A DNA stretch of 64,000 bases from Fragum whitleyi (lineage: Eukaryota > Mollusca > Bivalvia > Cardiida > Cardiidae), in assembly GCA_948146395.1 (NCBI GenBank), contig OX411548.1:38469737-38533736 (forward strand). Direction: 5' to 3'. The position numbers and the translations under genes are program-made. Below the pieces are notes generated by a model. The model was given only the letters and a program-made list of their open reading frames with translations, did no database searches and was not told where the DNA came from. Below, piece by piece: positions 62,701 through 63,380 of this stretch. Within the stretch, counting starts at the first letter, position 1. The number at the start of each line of letters is the position of its first letter.

Positions 62701-63380
62701 TAGTGTTTGATCCAATAAAGTTGCAGTGATGAATATACTGGCATCATCGTTGTCCAATTTTAGACTGGATACTCTTAGATTGGACACACCCATGGTCTGG
62801 GCAAACACAAGGTGAGCCCACTCTACAAGGGTCTTTTTGTTTACTGCATCAACAGTTCCTGTGAATGTGCAGAAATAGGTATAATCAACGGAGTGAGCAA
62901 TTTTATAGAATCCTTAGTCAACTTAAAAGACACAAAAAAGTCCCTAATTCCAAAATAATTCCTTGTAGGAAAAAAAGATCTTTATAGTTCCTCAATATTT
63001 CCTAGAGGTGCCTGACAATTAGTGACAATTAGCTGTACATAAATAGCAGGTCCATCTTTGCCCGATATAGAGCTCACTTGACCAGTGTAATTTCATGTAG
63101 ATGTCCACTACAAAATGCTTTGTATTCTTAAGTCTATATTGCCTGCAAAAGCTTTTTGTATAGTAGAAAAACTGATTTAATATCAGGATAAGAGTTAACT
63201 GTTTTTTAAAATAAGTGCAGTACCTGGAAAGGTCACTTGAAAGGTGAGCTTGCTTGCTTCTGGGTAGCATTGACTGACATCAAACACATCAAAACTAGGA
63301 GGTTCTGGGTTAAAGTCTACAAAGTTGTAAGTCATACTCAGGCTGGACTGTAAATATATTACAACTAAAACTACAAACAT
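6311..63380 (-). CDS. 22-exon gene for a PAN/apple and LolA-like single-pass surface protein
   Basis: Exons in transcript order: 63224-63380, 62694-62858, 61776-62000, 53665-53771, 50456-50489, 48652-48752, 45389-45500, 40276-40451, 39323-39430, 36364-36441, 34323-34446, 33253-33426, 31713-31937, 30497-30612, 26148-26214, 24440-24682, 20204-20443, 18439-18570, 13146-13247, 8984-9235, 7101-7178, 6311-6444. Every junction is GT-AG, phases match throughout, and the sum is 3150 nt (1049 codons plus TGA). The start follows an in-frame upstream TGA and opens a signal peptide. Seen: five PAN/apple-like Cys patterns, a Ser/Thr-rich stalk, one hydrophobic helix and a 19-residue tail. Known: PAN domains bind proteins or glycans in extracellular proteins. 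Inferred: a type I cell-surface adhesion or receptor protein; the ligand is unknown. Many N-x-S/T sites fit a secreted ectodomain. I do not recognise a named orthologue. Confidence 0.85.
7101..7178 (-). CDS. Exon 21: membrane-proximal stalk
   Basis: Residues 980-1006, phase 1-1: SIKSSTNPVYVNTV and on to NSAVSSG. Polar, with no Cys. Donor TTCAG/GTAATG. Confidence 0.8.
7205..7615. mobile_element. Composite fold-back repeat with AGGTCC/GGACCT motifs
   Basis: Starts CAGGGATCGACACTAACACC. The centre (7406-7475) is the AAGAAATTGCTTGT hairpin. The flanks carry inverted GACCTG/CAGGTC words. Similar end sequence recurs at about 29850 (GTGTTGATCCCTG) and 26930. Confidence 0.5.
7670..7840 (+). mobile_element. 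Degenerate pearl-type fragment
   Basis: CATGCCAAATATGAG motif followed by a CAGA/GGAC microsatellite at 7793-7830. No intact ends. Confidence 0.45.
7861..8122 (-). mobile_element. tRNA-headed SINE
   Basis: Nearly full length on the minus strand: tRNA-Asp-like head with loop CTGTCAA near 8083, B-box remnant near 8065, body, and 3' part ending in GGCGTAAAACCC near 7868. Confidence 0.8.
8147..8311. mobile_element. TTAA-flanked fold-back MITE, copy 3 (best preserved)
   Basis: TTAA-GGTAGTAGACC...GTCTACTACC-TTAA with nearly the whole 165 bp foldable into one hairpin. It defines the family: both ends read TTAAGGTAGTAGAC. Confidence 0.85.
8625..8742. mobile_element. Truncated MITE-A
   Basis: Carries CAGACTGCACATTTGTGCAAGCTG and the right end GTTCAGCATGACAAGG of the family best seen at 13905-14149. 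Left end lost. Confidence 0.6.
8790..8896. repeat. Long inverted repeat in intron 20
   Basis: AACCCTATGTTGTTGGTACTCATTT (8811 region) and its complement near 8856-8880 flank a short loop with CTCGAG. A fold-back with about 40-bp arms. Confidence 0.75.
8984..9235 (-). CDS. Exon 20: Ser/Thr/Pro-rich stalk
   Basis: Residues 896-980, phase 1-1. After TYYPPSN the sequence is dominated by Ser, Thr, Pro and Val, as in mucin-like O-glycosylated stalks that lift ectodomains off the membrane. The opposite strand also reads open here (9013-9228); I take that as a shadow. Confidence 0.85.
9361..9540 (-). pseudogene. Decayed duplicate of the start of exon 20
   Basis: Offset 263 from exon 20. The acceptor, TYYPPSN start and about 35 codons are preserved, then an internal deletion and a stop (TAA) follow, with no donor. 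The duplication continues into intron sequence: 9309-9345 matches 11131-11170, so the copy was split later by the pearl element at 9558-11130. Confidence 0.75.
9558..11130 (+). mobile_element. Large pearl-type element with two kinds of core repeat
   Basis: Begins AACAAGAGCCGTC with ATTATGCTCCCCGAA and ends CTTCGGGGAGCATAAAAA. It holds three units of 156 bp (from 9724, GGGCAATAACTCC core) and then two of 338 bp (from 10523 and 10861), then a GACGGACAGACGG tract at 11034-11090. It interrupts the duplicated exon-20 segment. Confidence 0.85.
11340..11735. repeat. Dispersed repeat family X, copy 2
   Basis: Shares GGAGGAAAT...GATTACCTCCC, GTCAGTGAAATCG and TTTGAGTGAGTGTTTGGAATG with copies at 2747 and 13842-17160. 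Confidence 0.6.
11736..12040. repeat. Intronic segment with CAGTGATTTTGTAAAATCAC words
   Basis: Repeated short words (AAAATCACTGA, TTTTGTAAAAT) near 11730-11820 return inverted at 12480-12570, making a larger inverted repeat around the SINE at 12041. No gene seen. Confidence 0.45.
12041..12231 (-). mobile_element. tRNA-headed SINE, head lost
   Basis: Body only: AATGGGATTTAACGCTGC, CACCAGTACTACCAT, CTGATCCAGCTGCTATC and GACGAATAGTCGGAAAG. Confidence 0.7.
12718..12798. mobile_element. Short fold-back element (TGTAAGTGCCTAT family)
   Basis: Arms TTGTAAGTGCCTAT and ATAGGCACTTACAA at the centre, outer GGGATCAA/TTGACCC. Sister copy at 24880-24955. Confidence 0.7.
12851..13122 (-). mobile_element. 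tRNA-headed SINE
   Basis: Full length: head near 13055-13122 with B box (complement of GATCAAACCCGGG) and Asp-like loop CTGTCAA, body, and tail near 12855. It lies just past the donor of exon 19. Confidence 0.82.
13146..13247 (-). CDS. Exon 19: C-terminal half of PAN-like domain 5
   Basis: Residues 862-896, phase 1-1. It contains NTRSCYLTSAIPG and ends EFCDVYT, the usual C-terminal part of a PAN repeat. The central F-x-Y-C core seen in the others is absent at the exon 18/19 join. A SINE head begins about 23 nt past the donor. Confidence 0.75.
13842..14820. repeat. Three tandem 315-bp units, each holding a MITE-A
   Basis: Unit starts at 13861, 14176 and 14491, with spacing exactly 315. Each unit is GGAATGAAATTGGATGAGTG (family X start) plus a 245-bp MITE-A plus GGGAGGTAATTCAATATCG. 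Copies differ by only a few bases. Confidence 0.9.
13905..14149. mobile_element. MITE-A, reference copy
   Basis: Ends TTAACCCTTGTCATGCTGAA and its complement TTCAGCATGACAAGGGTTAA, with an internal palindrome TGCACATATGTGCA. Two more copies in the array at 14220-14464 and 14535-14779. Others near 18770-19022, 21148-21393, 33468-33812, 46236-46484 and 50186-50406. Confidence 0.85.
14890..17025 (+). pseudogene. Decayed Penelope-like retroelement: RT, GIY-YIG and C2H2 finger
   Basis: Seen in order: N-terminal part with IIIKPGAKGGSIVILNK; RT motif A (MDATALYTNIPH) near 15470; motif B (SGTTMGTKCAPSYA) near 15640; motif C at 15754-15765 reading YINN where active enzymes have YIDD; a Cys-rich linker (CGENCKIC) near 16355; a GIY-YIG nuclease core (IYIITCKKCGIQYVGQTG) near 16470; and a C2H2-like finger (CEICDKTFKRKDYMTKH) near 16891. 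Six in-frame stops (15100, 15106, 15794, 16687, 16750, 16861) and two frameshifts (near 15604 and 16350) show it is dead. The 5' end is truncated. Known: Penelope-like elements join an RT to a GIY-YIG nuclease. It lies in intron 18, opposite in strand to the host gene. Confidence 0.9.
17040..17165. repeat. Right part of the family X copy interrupted by the Penelope-like element
   Basis: TTTGAGTGAGTGTTTGGAATGAA and AGAATGGTTTTGATTGAATG match 11652-11720. The matching left part is the array at 13842-14820, so the retroelement landed inside family X. Confidence 0.55.
17390..18428 (+). mobile_element. Pearl-type element with about six 165-bp units
   Basis: Units marked by CCACTATATAACATATAGAG recur at spacings of 164-166. 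Then a GGACGGACGG tract at 18346-18375 and an end hairpin AGCCCCAGTGGC...GCCAGTGGAGCTA. The 5' end is unclear. It abuts exon 18. Confidence 0.8.
18439..18570 (-). CDS. Exon 18: N-terminal half of PAN-like domain 5
   Basis: Residues 818-862, phase 1-1. It begins KLLTDFIATNAG and ends with DCANSCVQELGNMCK; the DCA-x-x-C pair matches the other PAN domains. T-rich acceptor, donor AAAG/GTGGGA. It supplies the first half missing from exon 19. The end of a pearl element lies 11 nt past the donor, so the insertion may have reshaped this exon's end. Confidence 0.65.
18770..19022. mobile_element. Diverged MITE-A
   Basis: Right end TTCAGCATGACAAGGGTTAA is intact at 19003-19022, with GTGTCAAACAGGTGGTG inside. 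The left end is not clear. Confidence 0.55.
19042..19624. repeat. Two-part repeat (halves A and B)
   Basis: Half A (19042-19320) has a fold-back centred on GCCTTGGC. Half B (19322-19624) ends in a 130-bp fold-back with arms AACTTAGTGTTTTG type (TACTTAGTGTTTTGTATG and complement). The same halves occur at 32108-32410 (B) and 32905-33195 (A), in reversed order. Confidence 0.7.
19633..19911 (+). mobile_element. tRNA-headed SINE, full length
   Basis: A box TAGCGCAGTTGG, loop region CTTCCAATC, B box GGTTCGATCCCC, then the body and a (CAAA)n-like tail near 19895-19911. The head is too irregular in the anticodon arm to be a working tRNA. Confidence 0.87.
20204..20443 (-). CDS. Exon 17: PAN/apple domain 4
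   Basis: Residues 738-818, phase 1-1. Cys pattern CAQLC, FVC, QYC, KQC, STC. Donor TCTA/GTAAGT. Confidence 0.87.
20637..20705. mobile_element. Short fold-back (GGCTCA...TAACTGCCTATA family)
   Basis: TTGGCTCAGCGCAAAA ... TAACTGCCTATATAGGCAGT ... CTGAGCGA. Sister copy at 34511-34622, half copy near 40727. Confidence 0.65.
21148..21393. mobile_element. MITE-A copy
   Basis: TTAACCCTTGTAATTCTGAA on the left, CAGACTGCACATATGTGCAG inside and GGGTTCAGCATGACGACGG on the right. Confidence 0.75.
21902..22882 (-). mobile_element. Pearl-type element in reverse orientation
   Basis: On the minus strand it begins AACAAGAGCCATGTCGG and ends in GCCGAAAACGGCGGGGGATAAC. Three 155-bp units recur at about 22311, 22465 and 22620. 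In place of plain GGAC repeats it has a 14-bp minisatellite (21954-22010). Confidence 0.82.
23283..24430 (+). mobile_element. Pearl-type element, TATACGCCCGA subfamily, copy 2
   Basis: Begins AACAAGAGCTTCGCAGAG and ends CCCTTCGGGTGTATAAAAA, with four or more units of the same core as 4658-5479 and a GACGGACGG tract at 24369-24390. Ends about 9 nt from the exon 16 donor. Confidence 0.82.
24440..24682 (-). CDS. Exon 16: PAN/apple domain 3, lacking one Cys pair
   Basis: Residues 657-738, phase 1-1. Cys CALAC, FNC and QLC are present, but the core Y-C is Y-T and the final Cys is missing (ends SSFMYI). The joint loss suggests that these two form a disulfide in PAN 1, 2 and 4. A pearl-type element ends about 9 nt past the donor. 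Confidence 0.85.
24880..24955. mobile_element. Short fold-back element (TGTAAGTGCCTAT family)
   Basis: Same arms as 12718-12798, outer words GGGGTCAATG and GATCCC. Confidence 0.7.
25125..25400. repeat. Dispersed repeat family Z
   Basis: Words TTTAAATGGACAGATTT, AGAATCATGG and TTTTGTCTAT in the same order as at 36826-37055. Confidence 0.55.
25412..25745. repeat. Two tandem units of about 165 bp
   Basis: AATCTTTGT(C/T)TAGAGGCTTA, TATGTGCAAAGTTTCAAAG and AGAAACAGAGATAT occur twice. A single related unit is at 48218-48305. Likely core units of a pearl-type element. Confidence 0.65.
26148..26214 (-). CDS. Exon 15: second module B, second part
   Basis: Residues 635-657, phase 0 in, 1 out: TKDYVAAAVTEQFTNM then VTRSDE. 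It parallels the micro-exon 5 but is longer. Donor GAAG/GTACTT. Confidence 0.8.
26398..26849 (+). mobile_element. Pearl-type element
   Basis: Begins AACAAGATGTGTTTGTG with AATGCCCCCG and ends CGATACGGGGGCATAATAA. Two units of about 160 bp (CAAAGTTTGACCTTGACAG). Microsatellite GACAGACAGACGGACGG at 26760-26800. Confidence 0.82.
26928..27033. repeat. Left part of an interrupted repeat ending again near 29868
   Basis: GGGTTTGACACTA and GAGTCTGAGACTC here mirror GAGAGTCTAAC and TAGTGTTGATCCC near 29818-29866, suggesting one element split by the two insertions between. Confidence 0.35.
27034..27757 (+). mobile_element. Pearl-type element, GAGCACCGC subfamily
   Basis: Begins AACAAGAGCACCGCAAGTAG; about four units of 165 bp (GACCTTGAACTTGGTACC). 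The microsatellite is replaced by an AACGCCAACAATTCGAACAACG-like stretch. Ends AACAGCCAAGTTAAAAATG. Sister copy 42347-43289. Confidence 0.78.
27838..29658. mobile_element. Non-autonomous pogo/Tigger-like DNA element, 1.8 kb
   Basis: Ends CACTGCAACTCCATTATAACG (left) and, inverted, CACTGCAACTCCATTAAAACG (right), both next to TA. The ending and the TATAACGCGGGG word fit the pogo/Tigger type. No transposase frame is seen. A SINE fragment sits inside, and base composition is richer in CpG than the flanks. Confidence 0.7.
28150..28345 (-). mobile_element. SINE fragment inside the pogo-like element
   Basis: Keeps CTGCTATCTCACTTAGGTCTACG, GAATGAGTGCCGCCG and the inverted head with GACAGTC. Diverged. 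Confidence 0.55.
29670..29868. repeat. AAGAAATTGCTTGT fold-back plus right end of interrupted repeat
   Basis: Hairpin 29685-29762 with arms of the AGAAGAAATTGCTTGT family, then GAGAGTCTAAC...GTGTTGATCCCTG. Confidence 0.5.
30052..30365 (+). mobile_element. Degenerate pearl-type element
   Basis: CCCCGTCCCCTACAAG near the start, GGGCCATAACTCTGCC core, GACGGACAAACTGATCG tract, end AGGGGTTATTA. Confidence 0.5.
30497..30612 (-). CDS. Exon 14: second module B, first part
   Basis: Residues 596-634, phase 1 in, 0 out. It begins (R)TVADEGIPVSS and ends PIPETDM at ATG/GTTTGT. It parallels exon 4. Confidence 0.83.
30650..30814. mobile_element. MITE with pogo/Tigger-like ends, intact copy
   Basis: Ends CAGTCAAACCTGTCTTA and TAAGACAGGTTTGACTG flanked by TA on both sides; 165 bp. 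Inner GCTTGCTTAAG words are partly palindromic. An interrupted copy is at 37448-38615. Confidence 0.82.
30984..31053. repeat. Fold-back of the AAGAAATTGCTTGT family
   Basis: GAAGAAATTGCTTGTCAAGAGC with complement, outer GAAAA/TTTTC. Confidence 0.65.
31297..31395 (-). mobile_element. SINE body fragment
   Basis: CATGGCAGCTACAGCACCTAAC and GATTCCTGGTATT match the SINE body; both ends missing. Confidence 0.5.
31424..31683 (-). mobile_element. tRNA-headed SINE
   Basis: Full-length minus-strand copy; head at 31630-31683 with GATCAAACCCAGG and CAACTGCGCTATCG. It lies 29 nt past the exon 13 donor. Confidence 0.8.
31713..31937 (-). CDS. Exon 13: PAN/apple domain 2
   Basis: Residues 521-596, phase 1-1, 225 nt. 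Cys pattern CANAC, FQC, YYC, NQC, NGC, all six present. It ends FSYS at TCAA/GTAAGT. A SINE begins about 29 nt past the donor. Confidence 0.88.
32108..32492. repeat. Half B repeat and a fold-back
   Basis: 32108-32410 matches 19322-19624, including the long fold-back. 32429-32492 is a degenerate AAATTGCTTGT hairpin. Confidence 0.65.
32566..32842 (-). mobile_element. tRNA-headed SINE
   Basis: GTTTGAATGGGATTTAAAG tail side, body, and the head with GATCGAGCCCGAG and CTGTGCTATG near 32785-32840. Confidence 0.8.
32905..33195. repeat. Half A repeat
   Basis: Matches 19042-19320, including GAGCCTTGGTGAGCTTGATAAC-like fold-back centre and CATCATTTAGAATGTTATCC. Confidence 0.6.
33253..33426 (-). CDS. 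Exon 12: second module A, second half
   Basis: Residues 463-521, phase 1-1. It begins PFHPYLDTSSRMFQ and ends LSLSLAEKHNTS. It has the same hydrophobic rhythm as exon 2. Donor TCAT/GTATGT. Confidence 0.85.
33468..33812. mobile_element. MITE-A with internal insertion
   Basis: Left end TTAATCCTTGTCATGCTGAA, right end GGGTTCAGCATGACAAGG. About 100 bp (33680-33770) interrupt the right arm and recur at 44757-44830 (TTTTAGATGCCAAG...). Confidence 0.7.
33990..34178 (+). mobile_element. Right part of a pearl-type element, GCTCACC subfamily
   Basis: CAAGTTTCAAGATTTGCCCACC, GACGACACCGCACGCC and the end hairpin AGCTCACCTTGAGCACTTG...GAGCTAA, as at 57900-57940. Confidence 0.65.
34323..34446 (-). CDS. 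Exon 11: second module A, first half
   Basis: Residues 422-463, phase 0 in, 1 out. It contains YNFYDFDTG, a single Cys (HQC) and ends FTVQFPG, matching exon 1 point by point. Confidence 0.85.
34506..34622. mobile_element. Fold-back (GGCTCA...TAACTGCCTATA family) with 31-bp tandem duplication
   Basis: GGTTAACATCAATGGCTCAA is repeated directly at 34507 and 34538, followed by TTGTAACTGCCTATA and complement, closing with GAGCCAT. Confidence 0.7.
35018..35724 (+). mobile_element. Two adjacent pearl-type elements
   Basis: A fragment (35018-35105, ATTTATGCCCCAATAAG) is interrupted or followed by a fuller one beginning AACAAGATGTGTTTGTG and ending TACATGGGCATAAAAA, with three CCTTGACAGATGACCTTGAC units and a CAGACAGATGG tract at 35645-35675. 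Confidence 0.75.
35776..36042 (-). mobile_element. tRNA-headed SINE
   Basis: GGGTTTTTACGCCAC tail side to the head with GATTGAACCCAGG and AACTGCGCTATG. Confidence 0.8.
36090..36190 (+). mobile_element. Right end of a pearl-type element
   Basis: GACCGACTGACAAACC tract then ATACCCCCTCTTCTTTG, GGGGGGGCATAATT, as at 50720-50787. Confidence 0.6.
36364..36441 (-). CDS. Exon 10: end of LolA-like region
   Basis: Residues 396-421, phase 0-0: DQWSEISDDYLGSVGQ then RLDITVLD. The donor is GAT/GTAAGT. It is the functional member of the exon pair with 38631-38706. Confidence 0.85.
36510..36651. mobile_element. Fold-back element
   Basis: TACAGTTTCTTGCC...GACGATTTATTCC pairs with GGAATAAATCGTC...GGCAAGAAACCGTA around a 55-nt loop. 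Confidence 0.75.
36826..37055. repeat. Dispersed repeat family Z, copy 2
   Basis: Same ordered words as 25125-25400 with higher GC. Confidence 0.55.
37284..37365. repeat. Fold-back hairpin
   Basis: GAGAAATTATCATGAC and GTCATGATAAATTCTC flank CGGCAAAGCC. Confidence 0.7.
37491..37789. mobile_element. Insertion 1 in the MITE
   Basis: About 300 bp, starting GAAGGTGTATTTTCAAAACTGAG. An inverted relative is at 44465-44668 (GCACCTACGTTACAGCTCAG...). Confidence 0.6.
37858..38563. mobile_element. Insertion 2: TTAA-flanked 700-bp element
   Basis: TTAAGGTAGCAATGGACA on the left and, inverted, TTAAGGTGGCAATGAACA on the right. The target is the CTTAAG of the MITE. No transposase frame is seen; the small frames inside look like chance. 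Confidence 0.8.
38631..38706 (-). pseudogene. Exon 9b: decayed duplicate of exon 10, possible poison exon
   Basis: A 76-nt copy of exon 10 (36364-36441): 65 of 76 aligned bases match. The acceptor is intact and the frame is open, but the last two bases (AT before GT) are lost, so the only donor (TTTTAG/GTATAA) leaves phase 1 instead of 0. Joining it to exon 10 or to exon 11 gives an early stop. It is therefore either dead or a stop-inducing alternative exon. A MITE ends 15 nt past its donor. Confidence 0.75.
38740..39040. repeat. Dispersed repeat family Y, copy 1
   Basis: GTGACGTCACAATAAACATTG, TTTCACATTTTGTCTCATTTTT and ATCAATTAATATTTCAG. Copies: 48330-48640 and, inverted, 63690-64000. Confidence 0.6.
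39120..39219. repeat. Near-perfect inverted repeat
   Basis: Arms of about 43 nt (CAAGACACACTT...GGTGTAGAAACCA and complement) around a 15-nt loop. Confidence 0.8.
39323..39430 (-). CDS. Exon 9: LolA-like region, RGMTC motif
   Basis: Residues 360-395, phase 0-0. It begins QTIRGMTCNLFESL and ends FRYAFLS. The motif G-Q / x-x-RG-x-x-C fits the second half of the LolA-like pattern, where its Cys would pair with the NCT Cys of exon 8. The donor is GTATGT; a second GTATGT 4 nt on would break the frame. Confidence 0.8.
39998..40268 (+). mobile_element. Pearl-type element abutting the exon 8 donor
   Basis: Begins AACAAGAGATGTTTGTAATA with ATTATGCCCCCCATAAG, a single GGGCAATTACTC unit, weak CAGACAGACC tract, and end GAAGGAGGAAATAATA. 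Confidence 0.65.
40276..40451 (-). CDS. Exon 8: LolA-like region, central part
   Basis: Residues 301-359, phase 1 in, 0 out. It begins IEYVIDKVLQNCTV and ends STYKFVGQ. It has three N-glycosylation sites (NCT, NTT, NST) and one Cys. The end of a pearl-type element lies only about 7 nt beyond the donor. Confidence 0.85.
40793..42055 (+). mobile_element. Pearl-type element, ATACGCCGCC subfamily, copy 1
   Basis: Begins AACAAGAGTGCCATCGTC with ATACGCCGCC and ends CGCCTCCGGCGGCGTATAATAA. About seven units of 135-160 bp (AAGGGGCATAACTCAGG), then GACGGACGGATGG repeats at 41935-42005. It sits inside a GGGGCCC-rich sequence. Confidence 0.85.
42347..43289 (+). mobile_element. Pearl-type element, GAGCACCGC subfamily, copy 2
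   Basis: Begins AACAAGAGCACCGCCTACGG, then about four units of 160-170 bp (GACCTTGAACTTGGTACC), a GACGACGACAACGGCGACG tract at 43207-43235, and end AACAGCCGAGCTAAAAATG. Confidence 0.82.
43290..43600. repeat. Two direct repeats of about 155 bp
   Basis: ATGGGC(T/A)TAGTGGCCCCTAG and GGTCATATGAAAGTTTGG-type words occur at about 43286 and 43449. Confidence 0.6.
43640..44045 (-). pseudogene. Fragment of a C17orf113/KIAA1586-like zinc-finger coding region
   Basis: Minus-strand frames give KLFQDSWTAKSPWLELK with a Cys and then stop, and, in another frame after a TG microsatellite (43765-43785), NAFTSGDCTNYGTSTISRH followed by ATTDHMEAV. FQ-x-SW ... PWL and G-x-x-x-x-TSTxxRH ... DH are hallmarks of hAT-related zinc-finger proteins expanded in invertebrates. 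At least one frameshift and one stop break it. It sits in intron 7 in a stretch richer in CpG than its surroundings. Confidence 0.5.
44046..45388. other. Intron 7, mostly unassigned
   Basis: Apart from the repeat at 44465-44668 and a segment shared with 33680-33770 (44757-44830), nothing is recognised. 44080-44400 is GC-richer, next to the zinc-finger fragment. Confidence 0.4.
45389..45500 (-). CDS. Exon 7: LolA-like region, WYD strand
   Basis: Residues 264-301, phase 0 in, 1 out. It starts VWYDSGFNLIRYDP and ends LTVIEDFNTG. The 5' part of this exon and its acceptor are tandemly duplicated 93 bp upstream in transcript sense (45535-45620). Confidence 0.85.
45535..45620 (-). repeat. 93-bp tandem duplication of exon 7 start and its acceptor
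   Basis: 45442-45534 is repeated at 45535 onward with offset 93. The second copy keeps the acceptor AG and the first 20 or so codons of exon 7, with one change (DPHYR to DPRYR), then runs into intron sequence and a stop. Using the distal acceptor would end the protein. Confidence 0.85.
45692..45828 (-). mobile_element. SINE, truncated
   Basis: GGCTATCCCACATAAG, GATTATCAACCCATTG and the head remnant with CAACTGCGCTTTGG. Confidence 0.6.
46236..46484. mobile_element. MITE-A copy
   Basis: TTAACCCTTGTCATGCTGAA and TTCAGCATGACAAGGGTTAA, both intact, with GCCTGCACATATGTGCAGAC inside. Confidence 0.85.
46490..48215. other. Intron 6, mostly unassigned
   Basis: A weak pearl fragment at about 47380-47460 (GACAGACAGGCAGACATGG). 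The 84-residue frame at 47919-48173 shows hydrophobic stretches but no splice context or relative. Confidence 0.4.
48330..48640. repeat. Dispersed repeat family Y, copy 2
   Basis: ATGACGTCATTATGAACATTGC, TTTTGTCTCATTTTTTGCA and CACTGAAACAAACGATTATCC. Confidence 0.6.
48652..48752 (-). CDS. Exon 6: start of LolA-like region
   Basis: Residues 230-263, phase 1 in, 0 out. It reads GWYNAKVVPPTLPSQFSYKV and onward to VYSSS. The motif LP-x-x-F followed by a beta strand and then WYD (next exon) resembles the opening of LolA-like regions in invertebrate secreted proteins. That family assignment is from memory of the pattern, not a search. Confidence 0.8.
49106..49540. mobile_element. Cluster of three SINE pieces
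   Basis: 49106-49200 (minus body), 49222-49465 (plus, with B-box remnant GGTTTGATCTTG and a CAAACACACAAAC tail) and 49468-49540 (minus body). Confidence 0.65.
49552..49835. mobile_element. 284-bp MITE with 49-bp perfect terminal inverted repeats
   Basis: Left arm starts CACTGTATGGAAACACTG; the right arm is its exact complement for 49 bp. Flanked by GTGTA on both sides (49547-49551 and 49836-49840), a 5-bp target duplication. Confidence 0.88.
50186..50406. mobile_element. MITE-A copy, right end worn
   Basis: TTAACCCTAGTCATGCTGAA left, CACACATGTGCAGTCTGA inside, degenerate CAGCTTGACAAA right. Confidence 0.65.
50456..50489 (-). CDS. Exon 5: 34-nt micro-exon, end of module B
   Basis: Residues 219-230, phase 0 in, 1 out: SYTAVDVNIIFG. 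The acceptor is a strong pyrimidine tract ending TTTTCCAG and the donor is TTTG/GTAAGT. Its phases bridge exons 4 and 6 exactly. A gene finder could easily miss this exon. Confidence 0.8.
50513..50787 (+). mobile_element. Pearl-type element
   Basis: Begins AACAAGAGATGTTTGTAAAA with TGTCCCCCATAA and ends GAAGGGGGGCATAATAAA; one core unit. It lies 23 nt upstream of exon 5 in transcript sense. Confidence 0.72.
51100..51380 (+). mobile_element. Degenerate pearl-type element
   Basis: AACAAGAGAGGGAAATAACT, GCCAAGTTTCAAGAAAATTGG, and end ATTTGCCAAGCTAAAAATG. Confidence 0.5.
52009..53632. mobile_element. MITE with GGGGCCTGTTTTACTAAAC ends, split by a pearl element
   Basis: Left GGGGCCTGTTTTACTAAAC (52009) and right GTTTAGTAAAACAGGCCCC (53614-53632). 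The outer element is about 230 bp once 52035-53422 is set aside. Confidence 0.7.
52035..53422 (+). mobile_element. Pearl-type element, ATACGCCGCC subfamily, copy 2
   Basis: Same ends as 40793-42055 (AACAAGAGTGCCATCGTC; CCGGCGGCGTATAATAA), about seven core units and a GACGGACAGACAGATGG tract at 53331-53370. An extra 100-bp segment (52275-52375) is not in copy 1. Confidence 0.85.
53665..53771 (-). CDS. Exon 4: module B, first part
   Basis: Residues 183-218, phase 1 in, 0 out. It begins (R)TVKARAPEKS and ends LTLSPQIDK at AAG/GTAGGT. Its counterpart is exon 14, which also begins RTV. Just downstream of the donor is the end of a MITE at about 53632. Confidence 0.85.
54245..54316. repeat. Fold-back hairpin
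   Basis: TTGGTGAATGATCATAAC...CTACAGCTT and AAGCTGTAG...GATTATTCACCAA. Confidence 0.75.
54330..58173 (+). mobile_element. Outer pearl-type element with nine 157-bp units
   Basis: Begins AACAAGGTGCC...AGATACGCCGTC and ends GTCTTCGACGGGCGTATAAAAA. CAAAGGGCAATAACTCAAAA recurs about every 157 bp from 54585 to 55690 and once more at 57945. A GC-rich GACGCCGCCGGACGC tract (58088-58125) replaces the microsatellite. It is split by the element at 55834-57941. Confidence 0.87.
55834..57941 (+). mobile_element. Inner pearl-type element with about thirteen 145-bp units
   Basis: Begins (AACAA)GAGGGCCATAGTGGCCC with CGCTCACCTGAA and ends TTGAGCACTTCGTGCTCAGG-TGAGCTAA. Units of exactly 145 bp (55975-57858), each with GACCTCATTTTTGACCC and TTTCAGGTTGATTGGGC. 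Confidence 0.9.
58175..59640. other. Intron 3, unassigned
   Basis: Short G/A-rich run at 58168-58190, otherwise AT-rich without recognised repeats or frames. Confidence 0.4.
59648..60000 (+). mobile_element. Pearl fragment and AGGTCC repeat
   Basis: AACATGAACGCCAACGTAAAAGC and TGACCTAGACAGATGACCTTGAC (59665-59730) match the 26398 type. 59760-59860 has ACAGGTCCCA words also seen near 7550-7590. Confidence 0.45.
60478..60656. repeat. 89-bp tandem duplication
   Basis: ATTATAAACTGTTCCGAATT starts at 60481 and 60570; the two 89-bp units are nearly identical. Confidence 0.88.
60724..60768. repeat. Triple GGTTTGAC repeat
   Basis: GGTTTGACCGGGCACC, GGTTTGACGAGGGGCC and GGTTTGACTG in a row at 16-18 bp spacing. 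Confidence 0.6.
61376..61444. repeat. Perfect 34-bp-arm palindrome
   Basis: CCCCAAGGCTTTTCTTACAA and onward to GC, one A, then the exact complement. 69 bp with no mismatch. Confidence 0.93.
61776..62000 (-). CDS. Exon 3: PAN/apple domain 1
   Basis: Residues 108-183, phase 1-1, 225 nt, exactly the length of exon 13. Cys pattern: CAQFC, FHC, DYC, HTC and a final VCDHF. The order C-x3-C, then the Q/N-S-F-x-Y-C core, is typical of PAN/apple domains. Acceptor follows a T-rich tract; donor is CGCAA/GTAGG. It splices straight to exon 4 across an 8 kb intron, as exon 13 does to exon 14. Confidence 0.88.
62351..62429. repeat. Fold-back hairpin in intron 2
   Basis: TTTTGCAGAGACCCTGAAAAT and ATTTTCAGGTCTCTGCAAA around a 38-nt loop. 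Confidence 0.8.
62694..62858 (-). CDS. Exon 2: second half of module A
   Basis: Residues 53-108, phase 1 in and out. It reads TVDAVNKKTLVEW then an alternation of hydrophobic stretches ending TATLLDQT. It looks like a small alpha/beta fold, and its counterpart is exon 12. No Cys residues. I do not recognise the family with certainty. Confidence 0.85.
63224..63380 (-). CDS. Exon 1: start codon, signal peptide, first half of module A
   Basis: Residues 1-53. The protein begins MFVVLVVIYLQSSLS, a short hydrophobic signal peptide, then TYNFVDF and a segment ending FQVTFPG. An in-frame TGA lies 15 nt upstream of the ATG, so no longer form is possible from this exon. The donor is CAG/GTACTG, phase 1. 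The same pattern (YNFxDF ... one Cys ... FxVxFPG) returns in exon 11, which shows an internal module duplication. Confidence 0.85.
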
